Shown here: one piece after another, positions 19,701 to 27,535 of the stretch
How positions within the stretch are numbered: position 1 is the stretch's first letter
Layout: each line of letters opens with the position of its first letter
Source: Planctomycetota bacterium
GTDB lineage: Bacteria > Planctomycetota > UBA8108 > UBA1146
Direction of reading: 5' to 3'
Assembly: GCA_014240375.1 (NCBI GenBank)
Contig: JAAZXB010000001.1
Span: 320,574 to 384,573, forward strand
Length of the DNA stretch: 64,000 nucleotides
Program-made: the position numbers and the translations under genes
Notes under the pieces: generated by a model
Told to the model about the DNA's origin: nothing
Databases searched by the model: none
What the model saw: only the letters and a program-made list of their open reading frames with translations

Positions 19701-21688
19701 TTCCTTCGGGAATGAGCATGGTCGAGGGGAGTTTGAGTGGACGGATTGATTCGCACCAGCTCGACGGAAATCTGCTACAAATCTGGACCCGGGCCAGGAG
19801 TCACTTCGATGTCTCCTATTCCCTGGTGGGCACGGTGCCGGGAGAGTATCGAGTTCCGCCACCGATCATCCGCAGCGTTTCCAAACCATCCAGGATCAGT
19901 CTCGGACAGGAAACACAACTGACGGTTCTCACTCGTGGTCGCGACAGTGAAGACGAGTACCGTCCGACCCCCGATGAGATCTACAACCGTGGACGGATGC
20001 ACTGGGACGCCAAGCACTGGAGAGAAGCCCGCGAACTGCTGACTCGGTTGTGGGACGAACACAAGGATCGATTGCGACCTCCGGTCAAGAAAGAGGTGGC
20101 AAGAATCTTGCTTCTGAGCGCCATCGAAGCGGGGGACAATTCTGCCATGGTCTCCTTCTTCGAGGTGCTGAAGGAGCAGGATCCAGACCTCAACATCGAG
20201 TTCGAGAATGTCATCCGGATTGGCGAAGCCTACCGGATCCTCGGAGAACACCCTCGATCGATCCAGATCTTCCTGGCGGTGATCCAGGAGACCTTTGGCC
20301 GCGACCTGCAGGTCACAGGTGTACTCGAGCAGAGAGATCTGAAGGCTTCGCTCTTGCTGCTACTTCGATTGGTGATGGAGTATCCGGATCTGCCATCGGT
20401 GCTGGCTGCCGAGCAGACTCTGGCCGACATCGCCCTCTCTCGTGCTGGCCAAGCGGCCCGAGAGAAGTGGGGACTCTCCCCCGCACAACTTTCCTACTTC
20501 GGCATCGAGTTGCTGAGAAAATTCATCTACATCCACGGTGATGATCCGACCGCTGCAGATGCGGGCCTGAATCTGGTCAGTGCGTTCCTCGACCTCGAAG
20601 ATTGGCAACGCGCTGCGGACCAATCGGGAATCCTCGCTGGAGTCTTCCAAAAATCCAGGCATGTCGATTCATTCCGCTACACCAGAGCGGTCGCACTCTG
20701 GTCACTCGACCAGCAGCAAGAAGCTTTACAACTGTTGCAGCAGATTGCCGATGCACGATACGAAACTCCTTCGGGAAGAACTCGTACCAGTGAAAACAGA
20801 AGTCTCGCTCTCTACATCATCGGGCAGATTCATCATGCTGCCAATCAGACCGAGGACGCCGCAACTTACTACGAGCAGGTCAAGGATCTGTTTGAAGACG
20901 CACGTGCTTCACTGGCACGCTTCCACTCCAGGGAACTGAATATCGATGAAATCTCCGAGTTCAGGCCTGGCGATGAGGTTCAGATTGAACTTCGCTACCG
21001 AAACATCGAAGAAGCTGAAGTGCTCGCCTACAAGGTCAACCTGATGACCCTGGCACTGCGCGAGCAAGACCTCTCTCGTGTGACCGAGGTCAACCTGAGT
21101 GGTATTTCACCGACCATCTCTACCACCGTTCAGCTGGGTGGAAAGGGTGCCGGCGGAGGGGCGATGCAAGCGTCTCACGAGGTCACCCTTCCCATCGAAG
21201 AGGTCGGGGCTTACCTGGTCATCGTGAGGGGTGAAGATATCCACACCTCCTGCCTGGTGCTGATCAATCAGATGGAACTTGTGGTCGAGAACAACTCTGG
21301 AAATATCCGCATACAATCGATCGATCCCGTCACCGATGCACTGATCCCGGGTGTTCAGATCCGAATTCTCAATCAGGGTCAGGTTCAATCGGGCACCACC
21401 GATCGTCGAGGTCTGTTCGTTTCCGATGCTTCAAATATAAAACCAACCGTCATCGCCCGTCGTGGCAGCAGCGATTACGCATTTTTCCGAGGATCCACGT
21501 CGAGTCAGATAGACGCTCGAATCGACCAGATGAATCGCATGCCGTCGACACAAAACATGGAGATGCAGGACTATCTCAAGAATGTCATCCAATTCAATGA
21601 TGACAACCGAGACGCCCGAGATGGTGCGTGGAAGATGGAACTGCAGAAGAAGCGAAAAGGAATTCAGGTCAAGCAAGCGGCGGACTGA
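13703..21688 (+). CDS. Giant alpha-2-macroglobulin-like protein with duplicated TPR-MG modules
   Basis: A 2661-residue exported protein. The ATG has GGAGG four to five bases upstream. A signal/anchor segment (L-I-A-L-S-L-L-I-G-W-L) lies near residue 30. Order: TPR-like helices about 60-560; macroglobulin-type beta domains from about 586, including M-L-T-G-E-P-A-P-D-V; a Gly/Ser/Arg-rich bait-like linker about 1340-1385; an A2M domain (F-W-D-G-T-L-M-T-S-E-D-G) near 1385; an alpha/alpha toroid about 1570-1850 with Q-N-S-D-G-G-W-G-W; TPR-like helices again about 2085-2410; and a second MG-type block to the end. No C-x-E-Q thioester motif is present where it would be expected. A role as an envelope protease trap or structural protein is inferred from the family. 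No penicillin-binding protein gene is adjacent. Confidence 0.88.
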   Translation: MPHHFSPSSLANPTFSNSPFWKSLIALSLLIGWLTLSSGISAWEAPDDPVAEPENPLQIPGMPLPRPLRTALLEGSIEEGLQWLEQLDQEQPSRRDDWLWFRSSLLQRADQIEPAIEALKALENSYPESAWLHKARLQRSRLLMKLKRYGEAQKILEEETTRLRSGERIQGLARILLDVADRISADQDMSLPDPPAPQYGRARDLYIQAAELTPPTTQLEESLWGLVRCSVQMNMNRSQLIRDCDRYLGQFDPRKSDAEAGSHLFDVLLARARATTSVVARRGYQKLIETVDSALKGEDPWGGQFQGESAANLRKIRGDALFDIANTYSTVDLKVAALNRFRTEAPEHKNRIQTEYRLGEILRGSGQSEAALSQWLGFIERPVPGDQEQLEELKRTAQFQVGKLLQQLERFEEARLAFSKYGQRAPDGPDWARSQESIITIDASIGERFLDDSRWEEGRSAIENFSSRYPLDRRTLSLLLRKAFSFSLEAKELQGDRALDELNDQDRARAVALFEECISQLKRLSGKYPDTQQGMEARLNIGILLEVSLLQLEEAVSAYKDCFGSPVEGAARMRLFNLTEKSLQIETTGLLRSNEEASFSLNTRNIQSVEVRIYPLDIESYFRKYYSRSDVEQLDLDLIDPWKTIEVEVDNFARYKPCHQKINLPVEGTGTWAVMVASEKYQATTLVVRTDIDIIVKAGRSEVLVYAQDMLTGEPAPDVEILMAIQDWDQDLPLENLKLQELNTGSDGTVRVVFDKPGVSEDVRVLALRGGDSAVTGFNLEGTLLPPGRTPRVHFLTDRATYRPGDTVHWRALVREVDKNTGLWYSPDGAEGEVSISTPELIEVSQSTAIFRKSGTISDSFTLPFDAPHGTWTIMVSGPDSAVGRGAFMVEDFSPLAIDLRIEPEQLVHVRGEMIHATISGQTWFGEPLTGTPLIVRFQDGHSEQFTFDEKGLVEIEQDTRDVVGSMVNLSVTVPEYGISRSTIVTIAESMWQLAIEIPRESGDYIVGETVPVLVTATDASGQPVERDVTIRLVKKLQHRSSWAETTVEVREVGTDKNGNGEVRLPLEAAGKYSIIAEGLDRSGNRISSTASVQVSGEDEERGLIWLVEKTRIDVGEKLQLELQNTRSSSPGLLTVIGDGILEYRVIQLASGRNHIGLDVLSSMYPEATVSLAMMSDSRLHEADVVFRVRKQLLLEVVHPQKPVTPGSEVTLEVITRNLQGEPVAAEIALAVVDVAVDDLYPGWFQKLEAGVKKPIPAPSILRTSTSCAFEYQGSTEEIAQALLDEVDLAEMEMELLERRVMVGSTLEAGRHMTRTARPGSPQQTDRQFSYEASEESFPQLLGGGGGQFGNRFGKGSTRSRGGRAGNDKDGESWGEQRPTIPDEAFTAFWDGTLMTSEDGTATITFTAPPRSTTWRIRAQAIGENDLFGNSEDNFVVRADIFIDPILPSSAMEGDLIEPRLRIVNSSGIRGKGTVSIRIGGGDGAFEIQSELVLVDGMQEITLGQIGPLPGDPALPVEIVFEVDGEKESRTIRQVRTIAVRPWGLMARGRAGGDLENTSTRTVRLPGSSDWLDRTLQLWIGSNLDQILIDLAANPAQGLRIPPDRNLASRAARLEGAVAVLEMASKSGNQLAKQQLDKIRGQIHGIIGQLSMTQNSDGGWGWAGGPSIPRTSAAVLIALQQAQLSGFSVSDVVLNKASSSLEKSFRNTESSRDDIKVQLLRALSFGKNRDFGTANRLHRSRNTLSSSSLAYLVETLVQMDRLPMAKDVARTLIERRQEDGSWSSGTETVATRSSIGDPLLISAMALHACASAGLSAVELSSSSSWLEDQRPWHPGRGSGLALAALSRVQGSSVPAATDCEIEVFIDGDPARLLSIDPDKPSTTAIFDLGDGQGETEVKLVLRGAGKPHWAALLSGRTTGYPAVTEGAFAPRATAYLRSAPRQEGQPVGIGFSVTKKRQELWRNPVRQLPLGSSTEVKLEIRNQTGKTLSDPETLQLDLIIPSGMSMVEGSLSGRIDSHQLDGNLLQIWTRARSHFDVSYSLVGTVPGEYRVPPPIIRSVSKPSRISLGQETQLTVLTRGRDSEDEYRPTPDEIYNRGRMHWDAKHWREARELLTRLWDEHKDRLRPPVKKEVARILLLSAIEAGDNSAMVSFFEVLKEQDPDLNIEFENVIRIGEAYRILGEHPRSIQIFLAVIQETFGRDLQVTGVLEQRDLKASLLLLLRLVMEYPDLPSVLAAEQTLADIALSRAGQAAREKWGLSPAQLSYFGIELLRKFIYIHGDDPTAADAGLNLVSAFLDLEDWQRAADQSGILAGVFQKSRHVDSFRYTRAVALWSLDQQQEALQLLQQIADARYETPSGRTRTSENRSLALYIIGQIHHAANQTEDAATYYEQVKDLFEDARASLARFHSRELNIDEISEFRPGDEVQIELRYRNIEEAEVLAYKVNLMTLALREQDLSRVTEVNLSGISPTISTTVQLGGKGAGGGAMQASHEVTLPIEEVGAYLVIVRGEDIHTSCLVLINQMELVVENNSGNIRIQSIDPVTDALIPGVQIRILNQGQVQSGTTDRRGLFVSDASNIKPTVIARRGSSDYAFFRGSTSSQIDARIDQMNRMPSTQNMEMQDYLKNVIQFNDDNRDARDGAWKMELQKKRKGIQVKQAAD

Positions 21689-21692
21689 TCGG

Positions 21693-22133
21693 TCAGCGAA
21701 GTACGTATTCCAGTGCGTCCAGCACTTGCTCTGGCTGGTCGACAGTCATCTGTGCGCGCTGGGATATTTCCTTCAGGGCATGATGTAACGATGGATCTCT
21801 CACAACGATGAGAGGTTTTCCCAGAGCAATTGCAATTCCTGCGTCCATCGCTGCGTTCCACTGTCGGAACTTTTCCCCGAACTGTGCCACCACCACATCC
21901 GAACGCGTCATCAGGATTCGAGTCCGCAGATTATTGGCTTGCGAGGCCACCTCGTCTCGCCAGCGTGGACTTCCCTGTTCTCCGAGAATCTGTTCGCCGA
22001 TCCCATCGGATAGATCGTGCTCATCTTGAGGTCCAACAAAATCGACATCGATCCCACGCTGCTGGGCCTGTTCCCTCAAACGCCCACGCCAGTCATCGTG
22101 AATCTGGCCTGCCAGGTAAACCGTCAATTGCAT
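21693..22133 (-). CDS. ytoQ: YtoQ family protein
   Basis: A 146-residue protein that matches the YtoQ family along its whole length. It begins M-Q-L-T-V-Y-L-A-G-Q-I-H-D-D-W-R and continues with D-F-V-G-P-Q-D-E-H-D-L-S-D-x-I-G, N-N-L-R-T and F-G-E-K-x-x-Q-W-N-A-A-M-D-A-G. The fold resembles nucleoside 2-deoxyribosyltransferases; the actual reaction is not known to me. The ATG at 22133 has GGGGAG six bases upstream, and the six extra residues of the longer frame contain that site. The gene is convergent with the A2M gene, four bases away, and follows the BatA-type gene after 67 bases. Confidence 0.93.
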   Translation of the reverse strand: MQLTVYLAGQIHDDWRGRLREQAQQRGIDVDFVGPQDEHDLSDGIGEQILGEQGSPRWRDEVASQANNLRTRILMTRSDVVVAQFGEKFRQWNAAMDAGIAIALGKPLIVVRDPSLHHALKEISQRAQMTVDQPEQVLDALEYVLR

Positions 22134-22200
22134 CTCGATCTCCCCATCCACTCGCTTGCGGAGTTCTGATCCGCCGAGGTGTTACGCTTCGTTCTGATTG

Positions 22201-24153
22201 TCATCGTCGATGAAACACTACCCACTCCAACATCATCAAGAACAGCGCAGTTGCGAGAAACCAAGGCCACAATTCAGACCGAGCATCACCCCAGAAGCCT
22301 TCCTGATCTCGCTCAGGAACGGTGGTGATCCCCCCGATGGAGGGCTTCGGTTCGATGGAACTCTCTTCCGGGGAGAGCAGGTTGACCGGAATCAGTTGCT
22401 GAATCCACTCGGAGTCAGGGTCCTTCCCCTTGCGCCATCTCATCGTATGAATTCCCAGTTGATCCCCTGCTGAAGTCCGCAGCACCCCCTCCGGTAGCAC
22501 AGGAATCTCGACCTCCTGCTCCCCGGATGGATCGGTCAACACCGCTCTCGAAACTCCTGCGCCGGCGAATATCTCGATCAGATCTCCCGATCGAATTCCG
22601 CTCTCGATACCGCTACTCACCCGTGCCAGATCTCGCAACGCAGCCTCTACGAAGAAGGGAAAAGAAGGTGTCAGCGGCCAGGGAGAAGCCAGCACATCAA
22701 AGGCCACTGCGATGCCTCGAACATCTCCCAGGTTGAAACGCGCCAGCAAAGCTCCTTCACGGCATTCGGCCATGGCACTCACTCCTGGCCGAAGCGGAAA
22801 AGGATAAGTCTCCACAACTGTTCCATCGATGGCGTTGAGCTGGCTGAATCGTAAAACAGGATCATCTTTTTGCCATGCCACTAGAACCGGCTGTGAAACC
22901 ATCTCGATTTCATCTGGCCAGAATTGCAATGGACGCGCTCCGATCACCAGGTGGCCCACACCGGGTGGAAGCTGGTCAGGAATCTCCCGATCCCAGACCA
23001 TTACATCGAATTCATCCGCCGCCGTATCCGGATCGACCTCTGCCAGAGAGATCGATTCGACCACTACCGAAGGTAAAACTGACAAGGCATCATCGAGCAG
23101 GAAGTTCTTCTTCCCCACTCTCGCCACCCGGATCGATCGGGGTTGGGAAGCGATCAGCCAGGCGCTATTGTCGTCGGGCAGTGCGTCCGTTTCATCCGGG
23201 TTCCAGTGCACCTCTATCTGATGCTTCCCGCCGCCCTGAAGTGCAAAGGAGCGAGTCCAGCGCCCTCCTCCTTCGAGATCCTTTTGCACCGCTTCCGCTA
23301 CCGGATTGCCATCGAGTCGTAGATTCAATAATCCCGAGATCATCTCATCGCCGGTGTTGCGGATCTCTACCACGACCCTCAGATCTCCTTCTTCAGAGAA
23401 CTCCCGCCTCGCCGCCAATGCGACGATTCCACTGTTGGCCGATGCGTCTCCGATCGAATGCAATAACACCGGAATCGGAAATGAATCGCCACTCCAGTGA
23501 GGAAGGGCTCCATCGGAAACGACGTATATCCTGGCATCGATCTGGGGAGGCAACACCTCTTCGCCCTCCTCGGAAATCGAATCGCTGTCCATCATCGGGA
23601 CCACCGAATCTTGCTTGGCGATCGAAAGGGCCAGTTCCAGTGCATCGTTGATGTGGGAGACTCCAGATCCGGCGGACAGTCCCTGCACTGCTTTTCGAAG
23701 CAGCTCAAGATCAGATGTCACCGAGGTCATCGGTTCTACCCTTGAACTGAATCGAACCACCATCCCTCTCTCGCCAGCAATCTCATCGATGATCTCATCG
23801 ACCCTCTCCCGGGCCAGCTCAATCCGAGTTCTGCCATCCGCCTCGACACTGTTCATACTCGCAGAGGTGTCCACCAGGATCAGGTTGAGTCGAGAAGTAA
23901 ATCTCTGCGAGCCGGATTCCGGCGCCGCCAGTGCCAGAACCGCCAGCAGTACCGCAATCAGTTGTAACAGCAGTACCAAATTCTTGAGCAATCGCTGGAA
24001 TGGCGATCGGACCCGCTCATCTTGCAGTGCTCGCCGCCACAGGATCGTGCTGGCCACGATCTTCTCGGTGCGACGAATCTTCAGAAACCACAGCAGAAGC
24101 ACTGCTGGAATCAGCAGCAAGAACCACAACATCTGTGGGGCGCCCCAACTCAT
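22201..24153 (-). CDS. BatA/VWA domain membrane protein
   Basis: About 650 residues. The N-terminal BatA-like segment has a hydrophobic helix (M-L-W-F-L-L-L-I-P-A-V-L-L-L-W-F) and a second one near residue 65. A von Willebrand A domain follows with an intact MIDAS motif (D-T-S-A-S). The long periplasmic part is beta-rich, and a final hydrophobic helix (F-L-A-T-A-L-F-L-M-M-L-E-W) ends just before the C-terminus. The ATG at 24153 overlaps the DUF58 stop (ATGA); the longer frame from 24249 is antisense-like. It is the last gene of a MoxR-DUF58-BatA operon of the type proposed to act as envelope chaperone or stress systems. Confidence 0.9.
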   Translation of the reverse strand: MSWGAPQMLWFLLLIPAVLLLWFLKIRRTEKIVASTILWRRALQDERVRSPFQRLLKNLVLLLQLIAVLLAVLALAAPESGSQRFTSRLNLILVDTSASMNSVEADGRTRIELARERVDEIIDEIAGERGMVVRFSSRVEPMTSVTSDLELLRKAVQGLSAGSGVSHINDALELALSIAKQDSVVPMMDSDSISEEGEEVLPPQIDARIYVVSDGALPHWSGDSFPIPVLLHSIGDASANSGIVALAARREFSEEGDLRVVVEIRNTGDEMISGLLNLRLDGNPVAEAVQKDLEGGGRWTRSFALQGGGKHQIEVHWNPDETDALPDDNSAWLIASQPRSIRVARVGKKNFLLDDALSVLPSVVVESISLAEVDPDTAADEFDVMVWDREIPDQLPPGVGHLVIGARPLQFWPDEIEMVSQPVLVAWQKDDPVLRFSQLNAIDGTVVETYPFPLRPGVSAMAECREGALLARFNLGDVRGIAVAFDVLASPWPLTPSFPFFVEAALRDLARVSSGIESGIRSGDLIEIFAGAGVSRAVLTDPSGEQEVEIPVLPEGVLRTSAGDQLGIHTMRWRKGKDPDSEWIQQLIPVNLLSPEESSIEPKPSIGGITTVPERDQEGFWGDARSELWPWFLATALFLMMLEWVVFHRR

Positions 24154-25049
24154 GCGAGCATCCCCCTCTGTCGTAGCATCTCCAGCACCACCCGATCGAA
24201 GGGCACCTCGGTGGAAACCTCGACCGACTGGATCTGGAATCGCCCGCACATCTTCCTGACATCTTCACGATATTCGGCCAGGATTGAATGATACGCCTCG
24301 ATGATGGTCGGAGTAAAACTGACATCGACAAAGGACTGGTCCTCGACATCGCGTAGGCGTAAGTCTCCCAGTTCTTCCGGGTGTTCCTCGCTTCTGGAAA
24401 GCAGGTGAATCAACCAGCTCTCACCGCGGGCTCCCGAGAGTTGACGCAGCGGATCCTCGATTCCCGCGGGATCCATCAGATCCGAGATGAGGATCTGGAT
24501 CGCTCGGGGGGGGGCCGAAGCCGCATGAGCTCGGATCGATGGGAGCAATGCAGTTTCAGTTCCCACCTTTAGCTCTTCCAGGATACGGACCAGCTTCAAG
24601 ATGCTCCGGGTACCGCGAATCGACCCCATCACGGGTCTCAGCTCTCGATCAAACACCCTCAGTTGGACCCGATCACCGGAGGCCAGGGCAATCGCCCCCA
24701 GCGCCGCCGCTACCTGGCGAGCATGGCGCCACTTGTCCGGCTCTCCACAAGCCATCGATGCGGATGCATCGAGCAAGAGAACGACACTTCGCTCTTCTTC
24801 TTCCTCGAACAGTTTGATGAATAACTTCTCCAGACGGCCATAGATATTCCAGTCCAGATGGCGCAGATCGTCGCCGGCAACATAGTTGCGATGATCGGCA
24901 AACTCGGTCGACATTCCCCTTCTCCGGGAACGCTTTTCTCCACGTAACTTTCCCTGCACCACCTTGCGTGAGAGGAGCGCTAATCGGCCGCAACGCGCAA
25001 GAAAATCCTCATCGAGGAGTGGTTCTTCTGCGTCCCCTGGCTCGCTCAT
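24150..25049 (-). CDS. DUF58 domain protein
   Basis: A 299-residue soluble protein of the DUF58 family, a relative of the von Willebrand A fold. The family signature G-D-D-L-R-H-L-D-W-N-I-Y-G-R lies near residue 58, and a MIDAS-like D-A-S-A-S lies near residue 93. It has no membrane segment. It overlaps both neighbours by four bases (ATGA at each junction), so MoxR, DUF58 and BatA/VWA are almost certainly translated as one coupled operon. In this family DUF58 proteins are thought to work with the MoxR ATPase. Confidence 0.93.
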   Translation of the reverse strand: MSEPGDAEEPLLDEDFLARCGRLALLSRKVVQGKLRGEKRSRRRGMSTEFADHRNYVAGDDLRHLDWNIYGRLEKLFIKLFEEEEERSVVLLLDASASMACGEPDKWRHARQVAAALGAIALASGDRVQLRVFDRELRPVMGSIRGTRSILKLVRILEELKVGTETALLPSIRAHAASAPPRAIQILISDLMDPAGIEDPLRQLSGARGESWLIHLLSRSEEHPEELGDLRLRDVEDQSFVDVSFTPTIIEAYHSILAEYREDVRKMCGRFQIQSVEVSTEVPFDRVVLEMLRQRGMLA

Positions 25050-26056
25050 ACCGCAGCCGCGGCATCTCCGACCACCTCTGGCACCACAGCCATGACAGAA
25101 GCGACGACCTGGTCGGTGTTGATTCCTTCCGCCTCCCCCTCGAATCCGAGCAGTACTCGGTGGCGCAATGCCGCCGGGGCGGTATCTCGAATATCATCAA
25201 AGGCCACATGAACACGACCGGCCAGTGCCGCTCTCATCTTGGCGCCCAGGAGCATCGACTGCACTCCTCTTGGGCTGGCACCGTAGCGGACCCAGCGGGT
25301 CACCATCTCGGGTGCTCCATCCCCATCGGGATGGGTCGCCAGCAACATCCTCACGGCGTAATCCTGCACGTGAGAAGCGGCTTCGACCATCCGAACCCGC
25401 TGGCGGTGCTTCTCGATGGTCGGCCCATCGAGGACCGCAGCGACCTCTCCGAAATCAGCTCCGGTGGTCCGTATCAGGACTTCATTCAACTCATCTCGAT
25501 CGGGGAAGGGTACATGCACCTTGAAGAGAAAGCGGTCCAGTTGCGCTTCTGGAAGCGGATAGGTCCCGTCCATCTCGAGCGGGTTCTGGGTGGCCAGCAC
25601 CATGAATGGTTGTTCGAGCCGATGAGTCTCCCCTCCGGCGGTCACTTCCCCCTCCTGCATCGCTTCGAGCAATGCAGACTGAGTCTTCGGCGTCGCCCGA
25701 TTGATCTCGTCCGCCAGCACTACCTGGGCAAAGATCGGCCCCGGTTCGAACTGGAATCCTTTCCTGCCCTTTTCATCCTCGGTCACGATACGAGTTCCGG
25801 TGATATCCGCCGGCATCAGATCGGGGGTGAACTGGATGCGAGAGTAATTCAGATCGAGGCAACCGGACAGGGTCCTGACCAGCAACGTCTTGCCGAGCCC
25901 CGGGACCCCTTCCAGCAGCACGTGGCCGCCGCAAAAGAGTGCGATCAGGACCGTTTCCACCACCTCGTCCTGGCCGACGAGGATCTTGCCGACCTCATTG
26001 CGGACGCGGGTGAAATCTTCTCTGAGAATGGTGAGATCCTGCTCCAGATCAGCCAT
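25046..26056 (-). CDS. MoxR family AAA+ ATPase
   Basis: A 336-residue AAA+ ATPase with Walker A G-V-P-G-L-G-K-T, Walker B V-V-L-A-D-E-I-N-R-A, sensor A-T-Q-N-P and the MoxR motif P-L-P-E-A-Q-L-D-R-F. The ATG at 26056 is preceded by AGGAGGGAGGG. The frame is open to 26551, but that part runs antisense to the next gene and reads as Ser/Pro/Gly-rich shadow. MoxR proteins act as chaperone-like ATPases for VWA-domain partners, which fits the two VWA-type genes that follow with ATGA overlaps. Confidence 0.95.
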   Translation of the reverse strand: MADLEQDLTILREDFTRVRNEVGKILVGQDEVVETVLIALFCGGHVLLEGVPGLGKTLLVRTLSGCLDLNYSRIQFTPDLMPADITGTRIVTEDEKGRKGFQFEPGPIFAQVVLADEINRATPKTQSALLEAMQEGEVTAGGETHRLEQPFMVLATQNPLEMDGTYPLPEAQLDRFLFKVHVPFPDRDELNEVLIRTTGADFGEVAAVLDGPTIEKHRQRVRMVEAASHVQDYAVRMLLATHPDGDGAPEMVTRWVRYGASPRGVQSMLLGAKMRAALAGRVHVAFDDIRDTAPAALRHRVLLGFEGEAEGINTDQVVASVMAVVPEVVGDAAAAV

Positions 26057-26237
26057 TGCCCTCCCTCCTGAGGTCATGTAATCGTCACCCAATCCACGCC
26101 CTCTGGCAAGACCCACAGCAAAGTGAACTCCCTGCCCGATCCAGGATACACGTGTTGGCAGGATCCTCCGCTTCCCTCCCCTCGCCCCGGGCTCCGTGTT
26201 ACACTGCCGGACTGTCCCACAAGAATGAGGAGAGAGA

Positions 26238-27530
26238 ATGATCCACATCCCGTCAGCCCGCCTTGCATCCGGAACCGCCGGATTCATGCTGGTGCTGCCC
26301 CTGTTGCTTCTGACCAGTTGTGGATCCACTCCCCAACAGCAGCCACGACCGCAGCAGACTCCTGCAGCCGTGGTGGATTTCATACCGATCGAACTGGCGG
26401 CGGGAGTCGCCCCGGTATTTGCCGATGAAGAGGAAGCCGGAGTCAGACCTGCGACCGATGGATCCTCGGGAACCAGGCTACTGCAACTCCACCCGACCGA
26501 TTCGGTCGGAGCGGTTCCCACCGAGGAAGTGGTGGTGAGAATCGCCACCAAGGAGCAGCTCGAAGCGATCGATCAGGCGCTCGCTCGGGCCGCCGATGCG
26601 AGACAGTATCCTGCGCCACCGACCCCGGCTCCCGACCCGATCAAGGAGATCGAGACTGCGGAAGTCGAAGGTGCAGAGGTTGAAGCGGCGGCCATCGAAG
26701 TGGCCGAAGTCGTGATCGAGGAGCCGGCTGTGGACCCGATCGAACCGGTCGAGGAAGCCAGATCCACCTTCGAACGGATCCCCACCACACCCTCGATTCA
26801 CCCCACCATCACCGAACCCACCATCACCGAAACGGTGGCCACCCACGGACTCGAAAGACTGATCCTGATGTGCGGCCCAGGTTCATTGACGATCCTCAGA
26901 GACCGGTCCGCCAACCAGATCGTCGCCACCGCAGAGGTGGTCTGCCACGCCTCCGACCCGCGGCGTCAGCAAGAACTGAGTGACGGTGTACGCCTCGCCA
27001 TCGATGGCCCCACTGCAGGTCTCAAGAGGATTCGCGTCATCGAACCGCCGCTCGAGGCTGGGGAAGAATGCCGGGTCCATCTCAACATCATGCTCCCAGC
27101 AGCCGATGACTCCGGTTTCGCCCTCAAGATCCAGGACAGCAGCGGCGACATCTCGGTCGCAGACTTCTCCGGTGATCTCTCGATCACCAGCTTGAAGGGA
27201 TCGATCGATGTGGCCGGGGGAGTCGGATCCCTCATCATCTCATCCGGAAATGGACCCTGTTCCGTGACCCGCTTCGAGGGTCCCATCAAGATTCGCGATG
27301 GAGCAGGCGATTGCTCACTCGGACAGATCTCCGGTGACATCGAAGTATGGGGCCGTAACGGCGCCCTGGAGATCCGCTACATCACTGGTAATGTCACCGC
27401 CATCGATGGCCGCGACGGAATCCTCGTCCAGAGCGTGGAGGGAAATCTGACCCTTTACGGGATTCCCCTCACCGACAGTTCCATCGAGGGAGTTTCCGGA
27501 AGCGTGATGTCGAAGACAGGAGCACCCTAA
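26238..27530 (+). CDS. Lipoprotein with DUF4097-like beta-helix domain
   Basis: A 430-residue predicted lipoprotein. The hydrophobic segment ends in the lipobox L-L-T-S-C near residue 30. A Pro/Gln-rich stretch follows, then a long Glu/Val/Ala-rich linker (about residues 135-185). A 15-bp direct repeat in the DNA (26802-26831) encodes T-I-T-E-P-T-I-T-E-T. The C-terminal 150 residues show repeated G-D-I-x-V/L-x-x-x-x-G rungs (S-G-D-I-S-V, S-G-D-I-E-V) typical of DUF4097-type single-stranded beta-helices. The ATG has GAGGAGAGA just upstream. It is divergent from the MoxR operon and five bases ahead of the EboE-like gene. Its exact role is unknown. Confidence 0.85.
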   Translation: MIHIPSARLASGTAGFMLVLPLLLLTSCGSTPQQQPRPQQTPAAVVDFIPIELAAGVAPVFADEEEAGVRPATDGSSGTRLLQLHPTDSVGAVPTEEVVVRIATKEQLEAIDQALARAADARQYPAPPTPAPDPIKEIETAEVEGAEVEAAAIEVAEVVIEEPAVDPIEPVEEARSTFERIPTTPSIHPTITEPTITETVATHGLERLILMCGPGSLTILRDRSANQIVATAEVVCHASDPRRQQELSDGVRLAIDGPTAGLKRIRVIEPPLEAGEECRVHLNIMLPAADDSGFALKIQDSSGDISVADFSGDLSITSLKGSIDVAGGVGSLIISSGNGPCSVTRFEGPIKIRDGAGDCSLGQISGDIEVWGRNGALEIRYITGNVTAIDGRDGILVQSVEGNLTLYGIPLTDSSIEGVSGSVMSKTGAP

Positions 27531-27535
27531 CTTAC

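Noticed and set aside
13703..21688. A2M protein taken as a canonical thioester-containing macroglobulin with a PBP1c partner
   Set aside because: The C-x-E-Q thioester motif is absent and no penicillin-binding protein gene is adjacent.
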